Of a stretch of 64,000 nt of DNA, positions 1 to 8,571 are shown one piece after another; positions within the stretch are counted from its first letter, which is position 1; each line of letters opens with the position of its first letter. The notes beneath the pieces are model-generated. The model was not told where the DNA came from. It searched no databases and was given only the letters and a program-made list of their open reading frames with translations. The translations under genes and the position numbers were made by a program. The stretch comes from Hoeflea_A sp965228785 (GTDB taxonomy: Bacteria > Pseudomonadota > Alphaproteobacteria > Rhizobiales > Rhizobiaceae), in the NCBI GenBank assembly GCA_965228785.1, contig CBDDIF010000002.1:2418001-2482000 (forward strand). The letters are read 5' to 3'.

Positions 1-440
1 AAGAGCGACTCCAGCTCGATCAGGCAGATCATGCGGCCCTCAATTGCCAAGACACCCTTGGCAAAGGACTTGTCGAGCTCAGAGGATACCTCCGGGGTTG
101 GCTGGATGTTCTCGTCGGTCACGGTCAGAATGTCTGATACGGCATCAACCAGCAGGCCAACCAATTTGTCGTAGACCTGGGTCACGATGATGACGTGTCG
201 GGCCGAAGGATCCGCATCGGCCATGCCGAGGCGGGCCGAAAGATCAATGATCGGCAGCACTGCACCGCGAAGGTTGATGACCCCCAGGACGAAACCGGGC
301 GAGTGCGGGAGCGCGGTCGCCGGCGCCCAGCCACGAATTTCCCTTACTGACATGATGTCGACGCAGAACTCCTGCTCGCCAATCCTGAAAGCGATCAACT
401 CGCGCGCGCCTTCTGCGGCGTTCTTGGTTGTCTGTTTCAT
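1..440 (-). CDS. cheW: CheW chemotaxis coupling protein (3' end outside window)
   Basis: CheW links the histidine kinase CheA to chemoreceptors at the cell pole. The visible N-terminal part (about 146 residues) has the CheW beta-barrel pattern, with 'EQEFCVDVMSVREI' near the start, 'LGVINLRGAVLPIIDL' in the middle and 'KLVGLLVDAVSDIL' further on. The ATG lies only four bases after the cheA stop (445-447), so the two are co-transcribed. The C-terminus and stop lie beyond the left edge. In related operons cheR, cheB or a second cheY follow, but these cannot be seen here. Confidence 0.93.
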   Translation of the reverse strand, partial: MKQTTKNAAEGARELIAFRIGEQEFCVDIMSVREIRGWAPATALPHSPGFVLGVINLRGAVLPIIDLSARLGMADADPSARHVIIVTQVYDKLVGLLVDAVSDILTVTDENIQPTPEVSSELDKSFAKGVLAIEGRMICLIELESL

Positions 441-444
441 AGTG

Positions 445-2802
445 CTACCCCACAGCTGCAAGTGATATTTCGGATTTCAAAGATCCGCTGCGCGACGCCG
501 AAACGACGGCTTCGACATCGACGATGAGAGCGACCTGGCCGTCTCCCAGTATCGTCGCGGCAGCGATCCCGGGCACGTTGGCGTAGTTGGCTTCGAGGCT
601 CTTGATCACGACCTGGCGCTGGCCCTGGATCGCGTCGACGAGCAGCGCGCTTTGACCTCCATCTTCCGAATCGACCAGCAGGGCAACTCCGGCCAACGGA
701 TCGGTCGGTGTGCCGGTGAAGTTGAGGATCTGCCCAACATCGACAAGCGGATTGAAGTTGTCGCGGATTGCGATCAGGCGCCCGTTTGCGCCAAAGCCAT
801 GCAGGTTCTCGGCTTCCGGCTTGAGCGTCTCGATGATCGAGGTCAGCGGGACGACCAGCGTTTGCCCGGAGACAGTAACAACCATGCCGTCCAGGACCGC
901 GAGCGTTAGCGGCAGGCTGAGCGTGAAGACCGACCCCTTGCCTGGCGTGGAGGCAATCGTGATGCGACCTCCGAGCGCCTGGATGGACCGTTTGACGACA
1001 TCCATGCCAACACCGCGTCCGGAAATGTCCGATAGCTGTTCGGCGGTGGAAAACCCGGGATGGAAGATGAGATTGTCGACCTCTTCGTCGGTCAGGTTGG
1101 CCTCGGCACTGATTAGCCCGTTCTCAACAGCCTTGCCGCGAACTCTCTCGCGATTGATGCCGGCGCCGTCGTCGGCAATCTCGATGACGATTCGGCCCGA
1201 CCGGTGTTTGGCGGCCAATCGCAACGTGCCTTCGGCCTGCTTGCCGGCGGCCAGCCGTTCCTCGGGACCTTCCAAGCCGTGGTCGACGGCATTGCGGATC
1301 ATATGCGTCAACGGTTCCGCAAGTTTGTCGATAACCGTCTTGTCGACTTCGGTGTTTTCGCCCTCGGTCACCAGACGGACATTCTTACCGGTCATGTCCG
1401 CGGCTTCGCGAACCGTTCGTGACATGCGCTGGAAGATCGGCTTGACCGGCTGGGCGCGAATGGCCATCACGCTGTCCTGAATGCCGCGCGTAAGTTGCTG
1501 CAGCTCTTCCAGCCCCATCATGACGGCAGACGTTCCGTCGCCTTTCGATTCCGTGACACTTTGCGCCAGCATGGCCTGATTGATGACAAGTTCACCCACC
1601 AGGTTGATCAGCCGATCCACGCGTTCGAGATCGACACGGATCGTCGCCGGCGCCGCCGAGGCGGACTTGGCGGCAGATTTCTGAACTGGAGCGCTTTCTG
1701 CGGGGGCGGCGGCTTCTGGTGCAGGCCGCTTCATGTCGATGACATTATCAGCGGGCTTTGGTTCGGCCGGTTGAGTTTTTTCAACAACCGCAGCCGGAAC
1801 ATCCTGTTGTGGTTCAGTCTCGGGTTCCGTGACGGCGGTCGGCTGTTCTACGAGTTCACCGACTTCCGAAGCCTCTACAGCCTCGGGTGCCTCGGGCGCT
1901 TCGGCAGGCGCGTCATCACCCACCTTCGTAATTTCAAGATCGCAATCCCACTCGGCAAACTCGAACACGGCGTGAACCGCTTCCGCACCTTTGTCGGTCG
2001 TCAACTCGACATGCCAGGTCAGGTAGGAGCCTTCCGGATCGAGCAGATCGATCATCGGCAGCTCGTCAAAGGTGCATTGGGTCTTCACCTCTCCCAGCTC
2101 GCCGAGTTCGCGCAGCAGGAGAAGGGTTTCGTTGCCCTTCTTGTAGAGGTCCGACTTGGGATGCAATACGATGCGGAACAACTCGCAGGTGTCCGAATCC
2201 GTTGGGTCGGTGCCGAAATCGTCGAAAGAAAAGGCTACCGGGGTGAAACCCTCGTTGTCCTCTTCCTCTTGCGGTTCGTCATCCAGCGACACCGGAATTG
2301 GCGTGAAACCCACATCGTCGTCGTCAGCGTCCGGTTCCTGTGCACCGGCCTCGGCCGGCTGTTCCGCCGCCGGCTCGGCGACCTCTGCAACGGTTTCCTC
2401 AACTTGCGGAGCACCTTCGCCGTTGGCCAGCGCCTTCAGCGCCTCCACCAGCTCCTGACAGCGCGCTGGATCGACGCCGGAACCGCCGTCGCGGGCCGCG
2501 GCGGTCAAATCAGCAAGCACGTCGGAAGATTTCAGCAGGACCTTGATGACGTCCTTGGTTGGTTCCAGCTGATTTGAGCGGACGCAGTCGAGTGTCGTTT
2601 CGAAGACATGAGCGAAACTGACGAGTTCATCGAGAGCGAAAGCCCCGGCTCCGCCCTTGATCGAGTGGACCGCGCGGAAGACCGCGTTAACCGTTTCCGG
2701 ATCGTGATCGCCATCGTTCATGGCGAGCAATCCCGTCTCCAGTTCGGCCAAGCCTTCTTCGCACTCCTGGAAGAAGATGTCCTTGATTTCGTTCATGTCC
2801 AT
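445..2802 (-). CDS. cheA: Chemotaxis histidine kinase CheA
   Basis: CheA autophosphorylates on a histidine in response to receptor state and passes the phosphate to CheY. The 785 residues contain an Hpt domain at the N-terminus with the phospho-accepting His46 in 'HSIKGGAGAF', an acidic Ala/Glu/Pro-rich linker with a P2-like segment near 205-295, a dimerisation helix near 395-460, an HATPase domain with N box 'HMIRNAVDHGL', G1 'DDGAGI' and G2 'GRGVGMDVV', and a C-terminal CheW-like domain. GGAG lies 7 bases before the chosen ATG; a second ATG two codons later is possible. It sits between cheY and cheW in one operon. The long acidic linker is typical of alphaproteobacterial CheA. Confidence 0.97.
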   Translation of the reverse strand: MDMNEIKDIFFQECEEGLAELETGLLAMNDGDHDPETVNAVFRAVHSIKGGAGAFALDELVSFAHVFETTLDCVRSNQLEPTKDVIKVLLKSSDVLADLTAAARDGGSGVDPARCQELVEALKALANGEGAPQVEETVAEVAEPAAEQPAEAGAQEPDADDDDVGFTPIPVSLDDEPQEEEDNEGFTPVAFSFDDFGTDPTDSDTCELFRIVLHPKSDLYKKGNETLLLLRELGELGEVKTQCTFDELPMIDLLDPEGSYLTWHVELTTDKGAEAVHAVFEFAEWDCDLEITKVGDDAPAEAPEAPEAVEASEVGELVEQPTAVTEPETEPQQDVPAAVVEKTQPAEPKPADNVIDMKRPAPEAAAPAESAPVQKSAAKSASAAPATIRVDLERVDRLINLVGELVINQAMLAQSVTESKGDGTSAVMMGLEELQQLTRGIQDSVMAIRAQPVKPIFQRMSRTVREAADMTGKNVRLVTEGENTEVDKTVIDKLAEPLTHMIRNAVDHGLEGPEERLAAGKQAEGTLRLAAKHRSGRIVIEIADDGAGINRERVRGKAVENGLISAEANLTDEEVDNLIFHPGFSTAEQLSDISGRGVGMDVVKRSIQALGGRITIASTPGKGSVFTLSLPLTLAVLDGMVVTVSGQTLVVPLTSIIETLKPEAENLHGFGANGRLIAIRDNFNPLVDVGQILNFTGTPTDPLAGVALLVDSEDGGQSALLVDAIQGQRQVVIKSLEANYANVPGIAAATILGDGQVALIVDVEAVVSASRSGSLKSEISLAAVG

Positions 2803-2814
2803 GGCGCTACTCCA

Positions 2815-3183
2815 CTAAACAGTCACGCGTTGAATCGCGTTGAGCAGCTTGTCGGGATCAAAGGGCTTGACGATCCAGCCCGTGGCGCCGGCGCGGCGCG
2901 CCCGATCCTTCTTCTCCGCATCGCTTTCGGTGGTCAGAACCAAGATGGGGATGGCTCGGTGATCATTGCTCTTTCGCACATTCTCGATAAAGCCGAAGCC
3001 ATCCATGCGTGGCATGTTGATGTCGGTGATGATGACATCCGGCATCGACCCATCCAGCACTTCCAGGCCGTGAACGCCGTCTTCAGCCTGAATCGTGTCA
3101 TAGCCGGCATTGCTCAGCGTCATCAGCAACATGTTGCGCATGGTACGTGAGTCATCGACGGTCAGGATGGTGGTCTTCTTCAT
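2815..3183 (-). CDS. cheY: CheY-type single-domain response regulator
   Basis: A 122-residue receiver domain with no output domain. The acidic pocket (DD at 10-11), the phospho-acceptor Asp54 in 'IITDINMPRMDG', the conserved Thr in 'LVLTTE' and the Lys in 'WIVKPFD' are all present. It should take phosphate from the adjacent CheA and act on the flagellar motor or as a phosphate sink. Its ATG overlaps the stop of the STAS gene by one base (TAATG), which suggests translational coupling. cheA starts 12 bases downstream. Confidence 0.95.
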   Translation of the reverse strand: MKKTTILTVDDSRTMRNMLLMTLSNAGYDTIQAEDGVHGLEVLDGSMPDVIITDINMPRMDGFGFIENVRKSNDHRAIPILVLTTESDAEKKDRARRAGATGWIVKPFDPDKLLNAIQRVTV

Positions 3184-3479
3184 TACATCTCCTCCTTGAC
3201 GTTGAGGCTGCCGGGTTCGACACCGAGGATGGTGAGGGCCGACAGAAAATTCGGGGACGGATTTTCAATGGCAAAGGATGCGTCGTCTTCGGCCCAGCTC
3301 TGGCGGGCAGACAGCAGAAGCTGAACGCATTGGCCACCGAGCCGTTCGACGGACGCAGCGTCAACCAGCAGGTCTTCTCCGCGCATTGATAGCAGCGTCT
3401 CATGCAGCGGAACCGCGGCCGTGAGATCGAGATTCTCCGCCAGCTGCAATTGCCGCGTTTCAGGTTCGATTGCGCTCAT
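3183..3479 (-). CDS. STAS-domain protein of the che operon (CheS-position protein)
   Basis: A 98-residue single STAS-like domain, resembling anti-sigma-factor antagonists ('LDLTAAVPLHETLL', then 'LLVDAASVERLGGQCVQLL'). The usual phosphorylated Ser/Thr after the beta-strand Asp is not obvious: 'DAASVERLGG' has Ser in the approximate place. I start it at the internal ATG, preceded by AAGGA; a GTG seven codons upstream is also open. Its position between receptor and cheY1 matches the gene called cheS in Sinorhizobium meliloti, whose product binds CheA and helps drain CheY phosphate. The functional parallel is an inference from position and size. Confidence 0.8.
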   Translation of the reverse strand: MSAIEPETRQLQLAENLDLTAAVPLHETLLSMRGEDLLVDAASVERLGGQCVQLLLSARQSWAEDDASFAIENPSPNFLSALTILGVEPGSLNVKEEM

Positions 3480-3533
3480 ATGAAACCCATCCTTTTTCAC
3501 ATCCCATTGGGCAGTGCACCGTGGGCGCTCCGC

Positions 3534-5126
3534 TCAAAACTCTGTCCAATCATCATCCGTTTTGCCGGCCTGCGCGCCGCCGAATGCTCCGGCAATGTCG
3601 CGCCCAAGTTTGCGGGCCGGAGATTCTACGGGTCTGCTTGCTGCCGTCGCAGGCGCTGCGACCAGCGGTCCCGCTGCCGGTCTTCCTTCAGCGGCTGAGG
3701 CTAACGCAGAATCATTGGCCGCAAGCGGGCGCCCGACAGACACAGCCTCGCCCGAAAAGCGCGATACAAGCGCTGTCAGCTTGCCGCTTTCGCCGTTCAG
3801 CTCCTGGCACGCCGCATTGGTTTCCTCGACCATCGCGGCATTCTGCTGAGTCACCCGGTCCATCTGGTTGATGGCCGTATTGATCTGCTGCAGTCCTGCC
3901 GCCTGTTCCTGCGAAGAGGTGATGATCGAGGACACACTCTGGTTGATCTGCAGCACATGTTGTTCGATATCCTGGAGCGCCTCACCAGTCTGACTGACAA
4001 GGGCTACACCGTCCCCGACCTCGGTTGCCGAATTGGTGATCAAGTCTTTGATTTCCTTGGCAGCCGTGGCAGTCCGCTGAGCCAATTCACGGACCTCCTG
4101 AGCAACAACCGCAAAACCCTTGCCGGCATCGCCGGCCCTGGCCGCCTCGACACCGGCGTTCAACGCAAGCAGATTGGTCTGGAAGGCGATCTCGTCGATC
4201 ACTCCGATTATCTGGCTGATCTTGTCGGACGACTGCTGAATTCGCTCCATCGCTGTGATGGCGTTTTCGCATATGCCGCCGGATTTGTTGGTGCCGTCCT
4301 GGGCTTCCTCGACCATCCTGCCCGCTTCCTGCGCAGCTTCCGAGGAGCTACGAACTGTGGCCGTGATCTCGTCGAGAGCAGCAGCGGTCTGTTCGAGGGC
4401 AGCCGCCTGCTGCTCCGTGCGCCTTGAAAGATCGTCCGAGGCACGGGCAATATCGGATGACCCGGAGCGCACATTCTCGGTAATCCCGGTAATACCTCCC
4501 AGCGTATCCTGGAGCATGGAAACGGATTTGTTGAAAGACCGGCGCAGCGGCTCATAGGTTTCCACGAAGGGGTGGTTCAGAGCGACTGAAAGGTCACCCT
4601 CCGCGAGCCGGTCCAGGCCGTGGGACAGGTCGTCAATTACTCTTTGCCGGCTTTCGTCCTGACGGGCGCGAAGTTCAGCGTTTTCGGCGATCTCCTCGTC
4701 CTGCGCCAAACGACCGGCTTCGGCCTGCTCACCGATCTGTCGTTCCCTTGCCAGGGCAAGACGGACACTCTGCACTGAACGCGCCATGGCACCGACTTCG
4801 TCGCTGCGTTCTGCATGAGGGACGTCACCGGATTCCGATCCGGAAGCAACGGCATCGAGGTAGGCCCTGACCTCAACTATGCGGTTAGCAGCCGCGCGGC
4901 GAGCGCGCACGAGCGCATAGCCCAGCCCGGCGACGGTCAGCACATAAGCCACCAGGGTCAACGAACCGCCTGTTACCCAAGAGGTTGCTTCTTCGGTAGC
5001 TGCCAATGCAGAAGCGCTCACAAGGCAAGTGGATGCCCAAAGGGCAAGGCGTGTCCCAAGAACCCATTTGTAGGGGCTGTTCGCCCTTGCCTGCTGCGAC
5101 TTGGTCGATTGGATGGAAAGGTTCAT
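3534..5126 (-). CDS. Membrane methyl-accepting chemotaxis protein with C-terminal DWTEF tail
   Basis: A 530-residue chemoreceptor. Two transmembrane segments (about 22-43 and 53-74) are separated by only about nine residues, so it has no periplasmic ligand domain and must sense the membrane, the cytoplasm or a partner. HAMP-like segments follow near 75-125 and 170-215, then the coiled-coil signalling domain with the hairpin tip 'EIAFQTNLLALNAGVEAA'. The last five residues DWTEF resemble the xWxxF tail that tethers CheR and CheB in enterobacterial receptors. It overlaps the upstream receptor gene by ATGA, and a cheY/cheA/cheW set follows, so it is probably the main receptor of this cluster. 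Confidence 0.93.
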   Translation of the reverse strand: MNLSIQSTKSQQARANSPYKWVLGTRLALWASTCLVSASALAATEEATSWVTGGSLTLVAYVLTVAGLGYALVRARRAAANRIVEVRAYLDAVASGSESGDVPHAERSDEVGAMARSVQSVRLALARERQIGEQAEAGRLAQDEEIAENAELRARQDESRQRVIDDLSHGLDRLAEGDLSVALNHPFVETYEPLRRSFNKSVSMLQDTLGGITGITENVRSGSSDIARASDDLSRRTEQQAAALEQTAAALDEITATVRSSSEAAQEAGRMVEEAQDGTNKSGGICENAITAMERIQQSSDKISQIIGVIDEIAFQTNLLALNAGVEAARAGDAGKGFAVVAQEVRELAQRTATAAKEIKDLITNSATEVGDGVALVSQTGEALQDIEQHVLQINQSVSSIITSSQEQAAGLQQINTAINQMDRVTQQNAAMVEETNAACQELNGESGKLTALVSRFSGEAVSVGRPLAANDSALASAAEGRPAAGPLVAAPATAASRPVESPARKLGRDIAGAFGGAQAGKTDDDWTEF

Positions 5127-6709
5127 GCCCTCAGCCTCCGCCCGCCTGGCTCAAGCGCCCCGTGCTGGTGCCCCTCTTCGTTGACGGTTCGAGGATCCCT
5201 CGCCGATCCCGCCAAATCAGCGCGATGACGCCTGACAATTCCGCCAAGTTCGAGAATGACACGATGGATGTCACCTGCGGCATCGCCTGAACGACGGGCA
5301 GTCTCCGAAAGCGATGCAAAGCCGGTATCTATCGACGATATGGACTCATGCAACTCTCCGACCTCCTCAGCCTGCCGCCCTGATCGTTCGGCCAAGCCGG
5401 CTACGGTGTCATTGATCTGCGTAACCTTCGATACGACATCGCCAATGGCACTGCCGGCAGTTCCTACGGCGCCAACTCCGGATTTGATCCGCGCCTTGGT
5501 GTCGGATACCAGCGCTTCGATTTCCTTTGCGGCGTCAGCGGAACGTTGAGCGAGTGCACGTACTTCCTGTGCAACCACAGCAAATCCGCGACCAGCCTCG
5601 CCGGCCCTAGCGGCCTCAATGCCGGCGTTGAGTGCCAGCAGATTGGTCTGGAACGCGACGTCGTCGATGGCTGCGGTGATCTGTCCGATCCGATCCGCCG
5701 AACCCTCGATTCCGGACATAGCGGTCACCGCATCGTCCATGACGCGGCCACCTTCGACTGCACTTTGACGAGCAGCCTCCACGGTCTGGCGCGCAGCACC
5801 GGCTTCGGCCGCCGCCGATCGGGCGTCCTCGACCAGCCCCGAAAGCCGGCTCGCCGATGTCCGCAGTTGTTCGGAACCGGAATCACTCTGTTCGACCATC
5901 TCGGAGAGCGCATCGGCCAGAGGCCCGGTTTGTCGATGGCTCTGGATCAGATGGCCGGCAAGTTCGGCAAAGGTCGACTGCACCCTATCCATCGCAACAT
6001 TGAAGCGGGCCGCGAGATCCCGATGCTCGGCGGGGATCGATCCGTCGATGCGCGCGCTGAAGTCGCCGACCAGCATTTTCTGGAAGGCCTTGCCGAACGC
6101 GTCGTTAACAAGATCGCAATGGGAAGCGCGCGCCGCATCATCCTGTCGACGCGATGCGACCTGCCGTTGTCTGATGTGATCGGACCACAGCAGATCCGTG
6201 TTCCGCAGCAACGAGTCGACGATTGCGAGAATATCCCGTCGTGTTGCATCCATCGATTGCTGTGACGTTGCAGAACGGGAAAAAAGAGCTCGTGGCCAGT
6301 GAATGGCCAACGCCTTGGAAACGGCTTGTTCCAGAAAAATGCTCTGCGCAACAAGGCTCCATTGCGGATCCACGTCGCCCTGAACAAAATCCTGCAGGAC
6401 AGACTCCAGCGCTTTCGACTTTGCATCGCTGAAAAGCTCATCGGTATCCAGGGTGGTCTGGCCGAGGTGGCGGATAATGCCGGCCAGAAGAACCTTCAAT
6501 CGGTCGGGATTGTCGCTCTCGTTCGTCGCCGCGGCGGGAAACTGTCGCTTGATCAACTCGGCCTGTGCATCGATGACGGCCTGCTCGATCGACGCTTTCA
6601 GATCGTCCGGTATCGGACGGTCGTCATTTGCCGCCATCATGGCATCGTTGCGCCGACGCAGACCGGCGCTATCCCATGTTTCGGCTTCTGTCGATTCCCG
6701 TTCCGACAC
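5123..6709 (-). CDS. Soluble methyl-accepting chemotaxis protein
   Basis: A cytoplasmic receptor (about 528 residues from this start) without transmembrane segments. The N-terminal 200 residues are helical and not recognised; a HAMP-like stretch ('GDFSARIDGSIP') precedes the signalling coiled coil with tip 'DVAFQTNLLALNAGIEAA'. It resembles IcpA-type receptors at the head of rhizobial che operons. I chose the GTG preceded by GGGGAG five bases upstream; an ATG at 6640 without a clear ribosome site would avoid overlap with the upstream 97-codon gene. The stop overlaps the next receptor's ATG (ATGA). Confidence 0.9.
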   Translation of the reverse strand: MSERESTEAETWDSAGLRRRNDAMMAANDDRPIPDDLKASIEQAVIDAQAELIKRQFPAAATNESDNPDRLKVLLAGIIRHLGQTTLDTDELFSDAKSKALESVLQDFVQGDVDPQWSLVAQSIFLEQAVSKALAIHWPRALFSRSATSQQSMDATRRDILAIVDSLLRNTDLLWSDHIRQRQVASRRQDDAARASHCDLVNDAFGKAFQKMLVGDFSARIDGSIPAEHRDLAARFNVAMDRVQSTFAELAGHLIQSHRQTGPLADALSEMVEQSDSGSEQLRTSASRLSGLVEDARSAAAEAGAARQTVEAARQSAVEGGRVMDDAVTAMSGIEGSADRIGQITAAIDDVAFQTNLLALNAGIEAARAGEAGRGFAVVAQEVRALAQRSADAAKEIEALVSDTKARIKSGVGAVGTAGSAIGDVVSKVTQINDTVAGLAERSGRQAEEVGELHESISSIDTGFASLSETARRSGDAAGDIHRVILELGGIVRRHRADLAGSARDPRTVNEEGHQHGALEPGGRRLRA

Positions 6710-6962
6710 GCGGGCTCCCCGGCAATTCCGGCGACATGAGCGCCTGCACGCCGCCTTTGTGCGCCCTCGAAACGATCCTGAGATGTTGGCGGATACTCGT
6801 TGCCATGCCAATCGATTTCGATATGGCGTGGCACCCCCCGAGCGACTCCGGCCGCTGCAGATCGCTTTCGCAAGACTGAGAAATGAATTTGAATACCGGG
6901 TTCAACCGGTGCAGCAAGGCTGGCGTCATGCCCATGGCTTGCAACCCGATTGCAAGGTCCAT
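6669..6962 (-). CDS. Small hypothetical protein at the head of the che operon
   Basis: A 97-codon frame with strong third-position G/C bias (roughly 70 percent in the part not shared with the receptor) and a protein-like sequence ('GMTPALLHRLNPVFKF', 'SIGMATSIRQHLRIV'). I recognise no family. It is alpha-helical in character, has one Cys pair (31, 44) and no membrane segment. Its 3' end overlaps the presumed GTG start of the soluble receptor by about 40 bases, or leaves a 28-base gap if that gene starts at 6640. The start codon (6962) has only a weak G-rich upstream sequence; an internal ATG nine codons on is an alternative. Confidence 0.55.
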   Translation of the reverse strand: MDLAIGLQAMGMTPALLHRLNPVFKFISQSCESDLQRPESLGGCHAISKSIGMATSIRQHLRIVSRAHKGGVQALMSPELPGSPRVGTGIDRSRNMG

Positions 6963-7210
6963 CCCGCCGTCCCCAAACGCTATGGTTAATTTGTTTCCCA
7001 GAAGTTAACGAGACCCGTAAAATCCAAGAATTCCAATGTGTAGCGCAACCTTTCCGTGGCCTTCCCGCAAATCTGCAATTGTAGCGTTTCCACCGACCTC
7101 CTCTAAGTGGGCTCACCTTGGGTCTTTGCAGCCCCGCAAGCTTCAAGCAAGTTTTGTCTGAAAGGCTTTTAGCGTTCGATAGACATGACGACTGTCCTTG
7201 GGAAGTTACT

Positions 7211-7345
7211 ATGATCGTATTCAGTTTATCCGCACTGTTGATCGTTGCCTGCATGTCGGTCGCATTTTCGCTGCTCGGACATCTGCACGAGCAAAGATGC
7301 AACCGGATCAGCTACGGCTTCACGTCACAACGATCGCAGAGCTGA
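7211..7345 (+). CDS. 44-residue single-span membrane protein
   Basis: A very short gene with a convincing start: GGGAAG at 7200-7205, five bases before the ATG. The product begins with a hydrophobic segment (residues 2-20, 'IVFSLSALLIVACMSVAF') followed by a short basic, polar tail. It may be a small inner-membrane protein or, less likely, a leader peptide. It stands alone, divergent from the che operon. Confidence 0.45.
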   Translation: MIVFSLSALLIVACMSVAFSLLGHLHEQRCNRISYGFTSQRSQS

Positions 7346-7647
7346 GGCTGATCTGGTCAGCCAGGATGGTCTACACAGGCCTGAGCGTCGGCGCCGGTAC
7401 CGTTGTCCACATGATTGACATTTGAACTGGCCTACGACGAATCTATCGCCTGCACCGGCTGCACAAACCTCAGACGCACAAGCCGGGAAATTTTATGGGT
7501 TTCTGAAAGCACCAAGTACTATTGATGGTGCAATCCAGACAGTGCGTTAACTGCGGCAAGTTATTGTCACAAAACGATAATAGTCTTGATATCTGCTGCG
7601 CCAGGCTATATGTCCTTACCTGCGCGGCTACATGTATGGGGTAAAGC
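7346..7647. other. 302-base non-coding stretch
   Basis: No convincing gene on either strand. It is AT-richer than its surroundings (for example near 7555-7600) and probably holds the promoter of the zinc-ribbon gene that follows. I see no palindrome or terminator that I would defend. Confidence 0.4.
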
Positions 7648-7938
7648 TTGGCTGTATCTGTCCTGGATATTTCGAAAATCCTCCAACGTGTTCCGGTCTG
7701 GCGACAGTTACGTCGGACAACTGATCGAGATGTCGATACCCTCACACTTGATGGTACTTCGGCGAGCACACCTGACACACGATCCCTATGCGATCAGTGT
7801 TTCGGCGAAATGCACATTATCGAGCAGGAAAAACTCGATCGGCTCGACGTCTTCGGTCAGGTGATTCACACGCTTGAATGCAGTGAATGCGGCCACACTA
7901 CGAAGAAGATCTACGCGGCCAAAGAAGGTTATCTTTAG
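7648..7938 (+). CDS. Small zinc-ribbon protein, function unknown
   Basis: A 96-residue protein with two CxxC knuckles (Cys48/Cys51 in 'CDQCFGEM' and Cys78/Cys81 in 'LECSECGH') about 27 residues apart, the layout of a zinc ribbon. The start is a TTG preceded by GGGG; no better in-frame start exists upstream of the first knuckle. No family assigned. It lies in a run of small accessory genes on the plus strand. Confidence 0.6.
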   Translation: MAVSVLDISKILQRVPVWRQLRRTTDRDVDTLTLDGTSASTPDTRSLCDQCFGEMHIIEQEKLDRLDVFGQVIHTLECSECGHTTKKIYAAKEGYL

Positions 7939-8033
7939 ACGCTTATTCCAGCTCTCGATTCAGATCACTGCACATAAATTCTTGTCGATTCTCCGCAGCC
8001 CTGCATAGAATGAGCCTAGACTCACGCTAGAGT

Positions 8034-8073
8034 TGCGGATAATAATTCCCGATATGCGGAATTTAATTCCGCA
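8034..8073 (+). promoter_or_regulatory. Two tandem 19-bp palindromes, probable operator of the XRE gene
   Basis: The second site (8055-8073) is a perfect inverted repeat: TGCGGAATT, one central T, AATTCCGCA. The first (8034-8052, TGCGGATAATAATTCCCGA) is a degenerate copy of the same pattern. They start exactly 21 bases apart, two helical turns, so repressor dimers would sit on the same face of the DNA. They lie 36-75 bases before the ATG of the helix-turn-helix gene at 8109, as expected for autoregulation. Confidence 0.7.
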
Positions 8074-8108
8074 AACAGGCACCAAAATCGGGAACCGAGT
8101 TAAGCGTT

Positions 8109-8534
8109 ATGGACTGGCATCACAGGCTCAACGACAGTCTCGCAGATCGCGGCTGGAACAAAGCAGAATTGAGCAAACGTTCTGGCGTGTCCTACAGCAA
8201 CCTCCTCAAATACTGTGCCGGAAAGGTATCGCATCCGCGTGGCCCAGTGATTGATCAACTGGCCGCGGCCCTTAAGGTAGACCCAGTTTGGCTGTTGACG
8301 GGAAAGACCGCAACCGACGTGGAAAATACACCTTCACCGAGCAACATGAGCGAGCAGCAGCATGCCTTTGATCTTGCCGTCAGGGTTGCAGATCGTTGGG
8401 AAGCCGAACTGTTCGGGAAAGCCAATATCGTCGCACATACGACGCTGGTGACACACCTTTACCACTACATTGTTCGCAACAATATTCGAAGCGAAGACGA
8501 GGTGAACTCAGCAGACACCTTCGCTTATAGTTGA
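8109..8534 (+). CDS. XRE-family helix-turn-helix regulator
   Basis: A 141-residue protein with an N-terminal helix-turn-helix (about residues 5-65: 'LADRGWNKAELSKRSGVSYS' followed by 'LLKYCAGKVSHP') of the phage-repressor type. The rest is a helical tail without the S24 peptidase seen in LexA/CI-like repressors, so control by RecA-type self-cleavage is unlikely. Two tandem palindromes just upstream suggest that it represses its own transcription. An 88-aa gene and a PAS-like gene follow on the same strand and may be co-transcribed. No phage structural genes are nearby. Confidence 0.8.
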   Translation: MDWHHRLNDSLADRGWNKAELSKRSGVSYSNLLKYCAGKVSHPRGPVIDQLAAALKVDPVWLLTGKTATDVENTPSPSNMSEQQHAFDLAVRVADRWEAELFGKANIVAHTTLVTHLYHYIVRNNIRSEDEVNSADTFAYS

Positions 8535-8571
8535 AGCGTGAGAAGCCTGCTGCGCAATAGGGAGCTGATCG

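Noticed and set aside
1495..2577. A 360-codon plus-strand frame opposite cheA
   Set aside because: Shadow of the CheA linker; cheA is certain.
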